A program made the position numbers and the translations under genes. From Nitzschia sp. pyKryTriq1 (taxonomy: Eukaryota; Bacillariophyta; Bacillariophyceae; Bacillariales; Bacillariaceae), in NCBI GenBank assembly GCA_956465555.1, contig OY101130.1, forward strand, positions 558,001 through 622,000: 64,000 bases of DNA, given 5' to 3'. The notes below the pieces were generated by a model. The model ran no database searches, was not told where the DNA came from, and worked only from the letters and a program-made list of their open reading frames with translations. Positions within the stretch are counted from its first letter, which is position 1; every line of letters begins with the position of its first letter. Shown here piece after piece: positions 11,342 through 19,856 of the stretch.

Positions 11342-12790
11342 CTAGTATCTTGGCATAGCCGGATCGACTTCCTTTTGCCATTTCATGATGCCGCCGTCCA
11401 AGTTGTACAAGCGTGTGGGGTCCACGCCCAACTCAATGAGGCGGTTACACGCTTTCTTCCCGCGGACGCCTGCTTTACAATAGACTAGAACATCCCCATT
11501 TTTTGGAACATTTTCCACTTTGACCGTGCGATGCGGAGCCACTTGATCAGTAAATGGTAGGGCGACAATCTCGTGCTCCGTTTGCAATCTGACATCCAAA
11601 ACCCATGGTGACCAACCACTGGACAACTTTTTCAGGCATTCCTTTGGCTCAATGGAGTGGAAAGAGACCTTGGCATCTTGAGGCTCGTCGACCGTTTCGG
11701 CTTCGTCCATCGTGCGTCCATTAGAATTCAATAAGGATTTTTTTGAAGAAGCGGGGGCGGGGGTAGACTTGGGTCCAGCACAAAAACCTTGATAGTCGAT
11801 CAAATCGGATAGTACTTCTCGGTCGGGTTGTCTCGCTAATCCAATTTCACCAAATTTCATTTTGAGAGCATCGAAGACCAGGACACGACCACTACAAATT
11901 TCTTGAGGCGATCGCCCCAGCAGGATCTTCAGCACCTCCGTCGCCTGGAGACAGCCCATGGTTCCCGGCAGGACTCCCAGAACGCCCCCTTCTGCACAGC
12001 TAGGGACATCCCCAGGTGGCGGAGGCGTCGGAAGCATATCTCGATAGCTTGGCCCTACCGCGGGTGGAAAGTTGAAGACTGACAATTGGCCCTCGAACGC
12101 CAAGATCGCCGAATAGATCCACGGAATCCGGCAGATATCACATGCATCATTGATCAAATATTTCGTTGGAAAATTATCACTCCCATCCACCACAACATCG
12201 TAGGGTTGTCCTTCCTGGAATCCTTCTTTTAGAATCCGGAGTGCCGTCTCGGACGTAAATTCTTCCTCGTAATTTCGAACGCTGACATGGGGATTGATAT
12301 CGAGAATTCGTTGCTTGGCCGATTCACACTTGGAGACACCGACCGTCGAAGTTCCGTGAATGACTTGACGTTGAAGATTGGATTCGTCCACCGTATCGGC
12401 ATCCACAATTCCAATATGACCCACGCCAGCGGCCGCAAGGTACAACAGACATGGTGACCCCAAACCACCCGCGCCGATCACGAGTACCGAAGCCTTTTTG
12501 AATGCTGCTTGTCCTTTCATACCAACATCGGACAGCACCAAATGACGGGAGTACCGTGAAATCTCTTCGTTGTTCAAATCGCTATTTTTCGTCGCGGACA
12601 ATAAGGATACAGGCACAACCAGTCGATGGTTGTGTTGCCGCTTTGGCTGACTTTGAACAATCGGAAAGCCGAGAGTCGTTTGGATGGCTAGGAAGGCGCA
12701 AGCTGCCAACCAAAAATATCCAAAGAATCCCATCATCCGACCTTTATGGGTCCTGTGGTCAAAGGCGGTCGCAACCTGCGAGAATGTCAT
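11342..12790 (-). CDS. MoeB/ThiF-type adenylyltransferase fused to rhodanese, cyanobacterial type, probably plastid-targeted
   Basis: An E1-like enzyme that should adenylate the C-terminus of a small sulfur carrier (MoaD or ThiS type) and, through its rhodanese domain, supply sulfur. It has 482 residues from the ATG at 12790, or 464 from the Met pair at 12736. The nucleotide-binding motif GAGGLGSP is near residue 103, followed by NLQRQVIHG and SCAEGGVLGVLPG (about 262). The rhodanese domain fills the last 120 residues, with active-site Cys near 436 in CKAGVRGKKA. The four zinc-binding cysteines of E. coli MoeB and human MOCS3 are missing: SYRDMLP and PDREVL stand where the two CxxC pairs should be. 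As I recall them, cyanobacterial MoeB proteins also lack these cysteines and share the LIDY..FC linker. The N-terminus has a hydrophobic signal segment ending TTLG, then Phe-Pro, resembling the diatom plastid signal. Confidence 0.88.
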   Translation of the reverse strand: MTFSQVATAFDHRTHKGRMMGFFGYFWLAACAFLAIQTTLGFPIVQSQPKRQHNHRLVVPVSLLSATKNSDLNNEEISRYSRHLVLSDVGMKGQAAFKKASVLVIGAGGLGSPCLLYLAAAGVGHIGIVDADTVDESNLQRQVIHGTSTVGVSKCESAKQRILDINPHVSVRNYEEEFTSETALRILKEGFQEGQPYDVVVDGSDNFPTKYLINDACDICRIPWIYSAILAFEGQLSVFNFPPAVGPSYRDMLPTPPPPGDVPSCAEGGVLGVLPGTMGCLQATEVLKILLGRSPQEICSGRVLVFDALKMKFGEIGLARQPDREVLSDLIDYQGFCAGPKSTPAPASSKKSLLNSNGRTMDEAETVDEPQDAKVSFHSIEPKECLKKLSSGWSPWVLDVRLQTEHEIVALPFTDQVAPHRTVKVENVPKNGDVLVYCKAGVRGKKACNRLIELGVDPTRLYNLDGGIMKWQKEVDPAMPRY

Positions 12791-13392
12791 GATTGGGGAG
12801 TAAAAGATTGGGTTGGCAAGGATAGTATGTAGTCTCTCTACTCCCTATTAGTCGAGAGGGGGGGGGGGGGGGGGGTCGAGATGCATAGCATGATGGGTGC
12901 GATGTGCAATACCGGCATATGCGATGGGGGTGCGAGCGAGTTGCTTTTCACACACACCCGTTTGACGCCAAAGATCCAACGGATGGGGGTCAGACGAATC
13001 TTTCTCATTCCATGTACAGTAGTCAACTTGTTCGAGTTAGGTTGTTGTCGGTCAACGACAAAGCAACCGCCGCCACTTATTACTGCCGGTAGAATGCAAG
13101 GAGTAGGTTAACATTAGAGCTGTGCTTATTGTACCCCTCTATCTTTTAGATTGGCTAGAGAAAAACAGTCCCAGGAATATCGAAAATATATTATCAAGAG
13201 AATTATTCTTGTACAGACATTGGAGAGAGCTGAGACTCAAAGATTCGAGGCGATTGCCGTCCGACTGTCCGACTGTAAAAATAATTCTTTGTCTTTCCAT
13301 CATGTAACTTCAAATTCGAGTGGGGGCTTCTTCATGCATGCAAAAAAATTCGGAAAAGAAAAAGCGACCCTAGAGGCTCCCCTCATTCTGGT
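12791..13392. repeat. Intergenic region with a 19-base G homopolymer
   Basis: No gene is supported. A run of 19 consecutive G residues occupies 12858-12876, flanked on both sides by the short direct repeat TCGAGA. The run lies about 70 bp upstream of the MoeB-rhodanese ATG and could form a G-quadruplex or be a site of sequencing error. The remainder is unremarkable. Confidence 0.6.
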
Positions 13393-14161
13393 CTATTTTG
13401 GCCTGGCAAGCGTGGCTCCTACAGCTGCTCCAATGGCCAATCCAGTTGTCAACCAAATCAGACTTCCCCAACCAATTCCGGGATCATTTTTTAGCGAATG
13501 GAACTCGAAATCATTTTGAGGAACTAGAACGGAATGTCTACCCGTGGAAGTGCAGACTAATGAGTTCTGTACATCCACAATATTTCGATAGGGATGATAG
13601 TACCAGCATCGAGGTTCAGCGGAATGATTCCACCATTCGACGATGACTGAATCTTCCAAGAAATGAAGTGCGTGCGGGGTGTATGCCGGAATCTCAAACG
13701 TCTCAAGTTCGCGATAGATTTTCTTGTCCGTTCCATGTGGAGTTAGAATCCAAACCTCTACAACTCCACTGATAACAAAGTCGAATTTGACCTCGGGGTG
13801 TAAATAGCCCGATCTCATTACCTTGGCCTTGCTATGTAGCAAGTTAATCCGCTGTCCGCCTACCCTCAGGCGATCAATCGATCCACGATCATCATTCTAC
13901 CGATTTATTCATACCGTCGCAACAACAAACAAGTTCCAGAAGAAAAATGAGCATTGAACATTGGATTGATAGTTCACGTCGTCATGAGAAGCATGCCCCA
14001 GAATGCAGGTATTCACTTACGAATACTGAAGGGACCGGTGCGTTTGCTATTCTCCCTGGACCTTCGCTAACATGAGGACTCTCCAAGATCGCTTCGGTCC
14101 CCGTCGCCACTTGATCTGCAACTGAAGGGTTGAGACTTTGTTCAGGTTGTCGAGGTACCAT
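13393..14161 (-). CDS. Small cupin-like protein with C-terminal membrane anchor
   Basis: I join two exons, 14161-14021 and 13896-13393, across a 124-bp intron (GTAAGT...GGTAG) in phase 0 to give 214 residues. The reading frame of the second exon has no ATG of its own near its 5' end, which is why the short first exon is needed; it starts MVPRQPEQSLNPSV. The central region, LHPEVKFDFVISGVVEVW through PAYTPHALHFLEDSVIVEWW (given by position, 13640-13815), has the Gly/Pro/His-spaced strands of a cupin beta-barrel. The last 22 residues are hydrophobic and Gly/Ala-rich, ending in Ala-Arg-Pro-Lys, like a tail anchor. Metal ligands are not obvious, so enzyme activity is uncertain. Family placement is tentative; coding status is well supported by the spliced frame. 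Confidence 0.68.
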
Positions 14162-15503
14162 GGTGCCGTATCAAAATAGTGTTCGTTTCTTTGACACAAT
14201 TCAATATTTGGGTGATGATGATGATTCAAGATTCAACGCCTTTATTTTCGTACCAAGCACGAAGCTGAAGGCTGAATATGAGAGAGAAGAGAAGGAATGC
14301 TTGCGCCTCGAGTTCGCGTCGACGTTTCTACGTACCGCCGCGTATTTATTGTTGCGAGAATAAAAAGGGCGAAGGATTTCCCTCCACCGGCAGCCTGTAC
14401 CGGCAAAGTAAGGGACGAGTGCTCGTACGTAATGCGCCGCCGCGCCAGCGAGCGACGACGACGATTTGGATTGCTTGATGCATGAAACGCCGACGATGAT
14501 GATGCGCTCGGTTTGGGTGACACCCAATTTCCGGCATCTCGCCGCGCGGACATGCACTCGTACCGGTACGTGTACAAGCGGTATTTGTTCTGTCTGTCTG
14601 TACCGGTACAAGTACCGTCTGTAAAATAAGCAACAATATCATAAGGGCCTTGTTTCAGGGTGGAAGAAGCTTTTTAGCCAATCCTTTTGAGTCCAATAGG
14701 TCAAAGATACAAACTCAACTGTCCGCTCTCACTCGAGATGAGGAATGAAGAATGAAGAAGATTAGAAGAATCATCAATCATCATCGTCACGAGATATGAA
14801 TGAGAAGAATTCTTCGCGCCAACGAGCATAAGACGTGCTCTTTTGTTGGTCGCAACATCATTATCATTGTTGACATCCATACTCTATGTGAATGTGCTAC
14901 TCATGCTTTTGCGTAAATAATACAACTCCCCGTGTCGGAGAAACAATAGGCATTGTATCGGAAGTTTAATCCAATGGGAGGCGCTGAAAGTATAATGAAT
15001 ATTTGGGATGGACTTTGACGATCGGAGAAGAATGTGAATGTTGTACTGCATCCCGTCCCAATGCGTGCCGCAGAGTATAAGACAACGCACCACTTTAGGC
15101 CAAGTGCCCTCGGAACCTAATTTTTTTCGCACTGCGTACAATGTGTTTGGAGTAGACCGGCTCGTCTCGGTTAAGGTGCAACTCCATATGGAAACGGAGT
15201 GGAGACTCTGTTTAAACAGTATGATCAAGCATATATTTGTTCTGCACGCTCAAAGCCTGATCCAACGATGAAAGAAAGGACGATCGACTCTGACAGTCAG
15301 GGATTGGTTATCGACTCCTATGGAGGAAAAAGGAGTATCGATGAGTCTCCTATGATCTCTCGCTTCCTCAACACGAGTCGTCAGAGTGGACGTTCTTCTC
15401 ACCGTTTCCGCACTCCGAAACAAGATCAAGTACTCACAACAACAACAAACTCGGAATCGAAACCACATCACGCAACGCACCACTACAGCAGCATCATCAT
15501 ACC
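14162..15503. repeat. Intergenic region with GTAC palindromes
   Basis: About 1.3 kb without a supported gene. GTAC palindromes concentrate at 14560-14625, roughly 400-460 bp upstream of the cupin-like gene ATG. A 114-codon open frame on the minus strand (14884-15228) has no recognisable domain and no composition that favours coding. Confidence 0.55.
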
Positions 15504-16421
15504 ATGATATCCGGGCTATCTTCCTTATTGTCATATATTTCCACTACATGCTGCTTGCACAATACTATTCTATCGTGTGATATCAAGAATCACAACTACG
15601 ACGACGATCTAAAAACGATTTCTACTTGCTCCGCCACTCTCACTTCCTCCGAAAGTTGTTATCCCAGCCGACGACGACAAACCATGGTTCACCGACAACG
15701 ACGACAAGCCAAGAAAGTCAACAACTACACAACGATGTCTCCTAATAGGGACGGCAGCAGTAGTCAGTTGGTCAAAGCTGTATCGCCCTTTGACGAACTC
15801 ATCCCTCGCATGAAGACAATTCTTCAAGACGATGATCTTGATGATGATGTTGCTGCTGTGTTCCCCTTTGATGAAATTCTCGTGCCCAAGACCACTCCTC
15901 GGTACCGCTTTGAGGAGGATGCGCTGCAGCGACAACAGCCTCAACTTGTTCAACATCCACAAACTCGTCACGAGGAAGCTTTGGAATCACGAGAACCTGT
16001 GGATGACAGGTGTCGTCGTGAGGGTATCTCTTCCTCCTCAATGGAAATTCCTGTTATCATCAGCATTTCCGAGTCGTTCGAGGACGAAAGTGAAGTCTCG
16101 TGTGAAGTTGTTTCGGAAGCATCAGCATCACGAACATTGACTCCACATCCATCTGTTGATGGTCCAAAGAAAAACAACACCATGACGGCCAATGAATTTC
16201 ATTATTTGTATCAAGCGTCTAAGAAGCAAGAGGAGCAGGATTGGCCGAGTGACGAAGATGGGCCGCCTTTGTCAGAGGAAGGCGAGTGGTTTGAAGAATG
16301 TGATAAGATTACCAGCAGGATGGTCTGCAAAAATGGAACGACTTGGATGATCTTGAACGATCTCGATGAGACCCTTTCGCGCCGTGACAGCCTATCGCCG
16401 GCCGAACATTGCGAGATTTAA
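15504..16421 (+). CDS. Acidic hypothetical protein with two PFDE motifs
   Basis: A single-exon frame of 305 residues that I do not recognise. Other in-frame ATGs at residues 61 and 78 could be the true start. It is rich in Ser, Asp and Glu with a His/Gln-rich middle and looks mostly disordered. A short motif appears twice about 30 residues apart: SPFDELIP near residue 93 and FPFDEILVP near residue 121, each next to an acidic stretch, which may be a pair of docking motifs. The C-terminal third (from YLYQASKK) is denser in Trp and hydrophobic residues and may fold. The stop lies only 31 bp from the stop of the convergent GEN1-like gene, so their 3' ends almost certainly overlap. No membrane segment beyond a weakly hydrophobic first 20 residues. 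Confidence 0.6.
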   Translation: MISGLSSLLSYISTTCCLHNTILSCDIKNHNYDDDLKTISTCSATLTSSESCYPSRRRQTMVHRQRRQAKKVNNYTTMSPNRDGSSSQLVKAVSPFDELIPRMKTILQDDDLDDDVAAVFPFDEILVPKTTPRYRFEEDALQRQQPQLVQHPQTRHEEALESREPVDDRCRREGISSSSMEIPVIISISESFEDESEVSCEVVSEASASRTLTPHPSVDGPKKNNTMTANEFHYLYQASKKQEEQDWPSDEDGPPLSEEGEWFEECDKITSRMVCKNGTTWMILNDLDETLSRRDSLSPAEHCEI

Positions 16422-16452
16422 TACCCTACTAGTAGAGAATAATCGCAACTAT

Positions 16453-19400
16453 CTAAGTCTCCCCGAATGTATTTCCATAGTCCAACTCATATACCACAGC
16501 GCCTTCGAGGAATTGGCGATTTTCGTCGTTCCTTTGTGCTAGCTGACTTTTGTGTTCCCACTTTGCAAGGGCCGTCTCAACAATATCATACCCATCCACG
16601 TCTAAGTTCCTCCGAGGTTGTTCATCTGAAGAAAGCTCGTGGAATTCCGGACGATAGTGCCGGGAAAAGAATGCTGGCGTGAGCCAATGTCCGTCTGCAC
16701 CCACTGGTTGAGCACGCTGCAGCACGGGCTCTTCAGGATTGTACAATCGGTCTCCTGAGGACATGCGAGCTCTTGTCATTTGAAGAGGAGAATGGATTGA
16801 ATGGATTGATACTCCAGCAAAGGAATGTGCAAACAAGCTGTCATCAACGTCCACCGGGGGCAGCCTATTGGTAATCGTATCAGCGACTCCCTCCTCGAAA
16901 CACCCAGGAAAACGTTCTTGGCTGTTGTGGAGGTCGCGTTGGTGATAGACTCGAGATGGCATAAAGCTCGATCGTGCATGCTCGCAGTTGCTTTGTACAT
17001 GATACCCAACATTCCTTTCGACGACTGAGTTTTCGAATTTACCTTCCCTTTCTGTGACCAGACTTTCGAAGCAGAGCTGGTGCCGCAGGGAAAGACCCGG
17101 TTCACGATGTGGCATCAAATCTGCTGTGGGACTGCACTCAAGCATCATTTGATTTTGTCCATCAACAAACTGTAGAAGCGTGCTGGGAGTAGTTCTGGTT
17201 GGCGGTGTACTAGTAACCCGCGACCTCTTCAGGTACGGGCTTCGGTCGAAGAGGTCCGGCGACCTTGCCGTTGGTACAATTGGTGCATTCCCACTCAAAG
17301 CTTCTGGTTTGCAAACTTCGTTTTCTCTGGGACCAAAAAAACCCGCGACCCATTGCAGTGATGCATCGTGCTTATTCAATTCCTGCTGAGGTCGCATCAT
17401 CTGCTCGCTCTTAACAGTAGGTGGTCGACTGGTACCAAGAAAGTGAAGATGACCCGGAGAAAGAATAAATTTGTATGGACTGTTTTCTTTCGTGGTGCCC
17501 AATGGTTGCGTGTGAGCAGCAAGTATGAAAGATTCGCCTAGCTGAATGCTGCCGGTGGAGAGAGTGGAAATGGTGTCAATGGATTCTCGGTCTCTGTCCT
17601 CGGTGTCATTTTGTCGTGAGATAGTAGGTCTAGGCTTTCCCCCGGTAACTTCCTGGAGGAGTCTCGCAGCGTCATCTCCTATGTCATTGTATGAAGCGAG
17701 CATTGGTCTGGAATTCAGATTTCTCTTAGCCGCGTTGATGTTGCTGGCCACAGGATACACCTTATTTGACGCCCGCGAGTTCACTTTCCTATCGAAGAAC
17801 TCTCTTCCCCCCTTCGAAGACTTGTGGTTGGCTACGAGCAGGCCCTTGTCAGAAACCCGAGAATCATCTTTCGCCATAGACTCCAAGAAAGCCATACGTC
17901 GCTCCTGCTCTGCCTTTCCTTGTTTGAGTCGCTCTTTTTCGTTCATTATGAATTTGTCGACTAGGTCGGGGTAACATTTTTTGACAATAGACTGCGCTTC
18001 AATGGTAGAGAACTCAAATTCATCTATCGGATTTCCTTCAGAATCCGTCGTTGTTGCTTTGATCATCCAGCGAATCTCGAAAGAAGCGATCGCAGAACGA
18101 GTCAGTGCTTTGACGACCTTTGTTGGGACAGGCTGGTTCTTTTTGGAAGACAACGATACGCGAGGTCTAGGTGTTTTCCTTGGGTTGGCAGACTTGTAGA
18201 GACTGGATAGTTCTGATCTTGCAAGGAGTCGAGACAATGCCTGTAGAACAAAACCACGGCTTTCGGCATAGCTTCGACCTCGGATCATCAAAGAAGAATT
18301 GAGAAAGCCTTGTAGGTCTGGTGTCTTCATGAGCACATCACTGGAGGTCTTACCGACGAAGACCAGTGGAATCTGGTCATCGTTTGGTGACTGATACACT
18401 TTGGCAACCATCTCGGGGTCAAATCGAGGCTCCATCGCGAGAGCTTTCGCCTGCATTGACTTCCTAAATTTGCCACCAGGAGAAAGTTGAAAGCAAGGTT
18501 CACCCGGGCAGGTGCCGCACTGCAAGCATCCATGCTTTGCGTGGCTTGATTTTGTTCCCTTGTGGCAACAAAGCGAGCATTTCCTCTTTGAAGTTCCCAC
18601 GTATATGGTTCTACTGGTAGCATGTGCAGCTTTGGCCCACGAAACCAATTCGTCAAAAGCCGCTGTCTCTGATCGCAACGGATTGTCAATCTGACATTTC
18701 CTGATAAATCGTAGAGCTTTTCGGCATCCAACCTTGGGAAGACCGCTGCCAGCGACGTCACTCCCAGTAAGAATGGCAAATGCTATGAGTTCGATTCGAT
18801 TCAAGCTTACAACATCAGATGGGAGGGCAGACTCTTGGCGGGCCTTTGCGTCGTATTCGTCATTATCGTCGTCATCAAGACATGCTACCAACTCATCAGC
18901 ATCGTACCGCATCACCTTCCCTTCGTTGAGATTCTCAATAGAAAATTTGGTGAAAATTACCTTTGCACCAAACAGAAAGCAATCACCATCACTCGAGATG
19001 ACACCATCGACAATACCTTTCTGATTTAGCAAAGCGCACAAAGCCTCGCCTTCTGCTTTTGCCCTGACTACAGGAACTCCCAGGAGGCCAAGCATTTCCT
19101 CGCATCGTCGGCAAGCAAACCAAAACCGAGTACCACTTCTTCTTTTCTGAAATTCATCCTTCTCTCCGTCAACTCGGAGTCTGCGCTTTCCTTCGATGAC
19201 TGCGACGAGCTTGACACCGAGAGTGAGTAGCTTCAGGGTCCGGGTGAAAACAAGGTGAAGCGTGGGATCAGTATGATTTTCGGCCATAGCTGTTGAGCTG
19301 AGAGACTCGCATATCCAAATCGATAGGTCGATCGCAAGCGTAGGGTGTTGTTGCCTCGGCCGATTGTTGAAGTTCCAAGGAGTCGTCACTTGTTTCAATC

Positions 19401-19485
19401 TTTGGGGATCCAACAATCCTTCGGCTCCAAACGCTTTGCCACATTCGGCGCGATCGAGGGCTTTCCAGAGTGAAGCAACGGTCAT
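16453..19485 (-). CDS. GEN1: XPG/Rad2-family structure-specific nuclease, GEN1/Yen1/SEND1 type
   Basis: A nuclear flap/Holliday-junction endonuclease of 1010 residues. The ATG at 19485 starts MTVASLWKAL, close to the expected N-terminus for the family; the frame extends further upstream but that Met fits best. The XPG-N domain covers about residues 1-105 (AIDLSIWICES, LVAVIEG). XPG-I is at about 145-178 with EGEALCALLN and ISSDGDCFLFGAK, giving the acidic metal ligands. A helix-hairpin-helix follows (TGSDVAGSGLPKVG, about 237-258), then a Cys/His cluster CSLCCHKG...HAKHGCLQC...C at about 298-330. A segment at 465-512 (IRWMIKA...YPDLVDKF) resembles the chromodomain of GEN1. The last 450 residues are disordered, as in GEN1. 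One exon. The missing strand spacer of true XPG argues for GEN1/SEND1 rather than XPG. Confidence 0.85.
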   Translation of the reverse strand: MTVASLWKALDRAECGKAFGAEGLLDPQRLKQVTTPWNFNNRPRQQHPTLAIDLSIWICESLSSTAMAENHTDPTLHLVFTRTLKLLTLGVKLVAVIEGKRRLRVDGEKDEFQKRRSGTRFWFACRRCEEMLGLLGVPVVRAKAEGEALCALLNQKGIVDGVISSDGDCFLFGAKVIFTKFSIENLNEGKVMRYDADELVACLDDDDNDEYDAKARQESALPSDVVSLNRIELIAFAILTGSDVAGSGLPKVGCRKALRFIRKCQIDNPLRSETAAFDELVSWAKAAHATSRTIYVGTSKRKCSLCCHKGTKSSHAKHGCLQCGTCPGEPCFQLSPGGKFRKSMQAKALAMEPRFDPEMVAKVYQSPNDDQIPLVFVGKTSSDVLMKTPDLQGFLNSSLMIRGRSYAESRGFVLQALSRLLARSELSSLYKSANPRKTPRPRVSLSSKKNQPVPTKVVKALTRSAIASFEIRWMIKATTTDSEGNPIDEFEFSTIEAQSIVKKCYPDLVDKFIMNEKERLKQGKAEQERRMAFLESMAKDDSRVSDKGLLVANHKSSKGGREFFDRKVNSRASNKVYPVASNINAAKRNLNSRPMLASYNDIGDDAARLLQEVTGGKPRPTISRQNDTEDRDRESIDTISTLSTGSIQLGESFILAAHTQPLGTTKENSPYKFILSPGHLHFLGTSRPPTVKSEQMMRPQQELNKHDASLQWVAGFFGPRENEVCKPEALSGNAPIVPTARSPDLFDRSPYLKRSRVTSTPPTRTTPSTLLQFVDGQNQMMLECSPTADLMPHREPGLSLRHQLCFESLVTEREGKFENSVVERNVGYHVQSNCEHARSSFMPSRVYHQRDLHNSQERFPGCFEEGVADTITNRLPPVDVDDSLFAHSFAGVSIHSIHSPLQMTRARMSSGDRLYNPEEPVLQRAQPVGADGHWLTPAFFSRHYRPEFHELSSDEQPRRNLDVDGYDIVETALAKWEHKSQLAQRNDENRQFLEGAVVYELDYGNTFGET

Positions 19486-19856
19486 GATCGTTGCGATGTT
19501 TTTCCCACACAATGAATGAACAAGTTGAAAGATCATCCGATGTGAGGATTTGTACGGATATTAGCGAACGGAACCTTGTTTCAGAGGTTTTTGCTCGTTA
19601 CGATTATCGAAACTCTTCAAAGTGCAACTCGAAACCGACCCAAAAACCCGATGGCCGCCGCGCGCGCGAAATTAATAGTTTATCCACGACTGATTTCGGA
19701 TTCCCGAAGAATCAATCATCATCTTCTGTGGTAGGACGACGAGAGTCCAACGCGACTGTTTCGATTTCTTGGAGAACTATCTTGGCAAGTGCTGGTACCA
19801 TACTGTAGAGTTTCAAAATCATCAATAGCTAGAGTAGTAGAGTGCTCGATTGTTCT
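19486..19856. other. Gap between GEN1-like promoter and secretory protein 3' end
   Basis: About 370 bp, no gene supported. One isolated GTAC palindrome (near 19795) lies about 310 bp upstream of the GEN1-like ATG. Confidence 0.5.
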
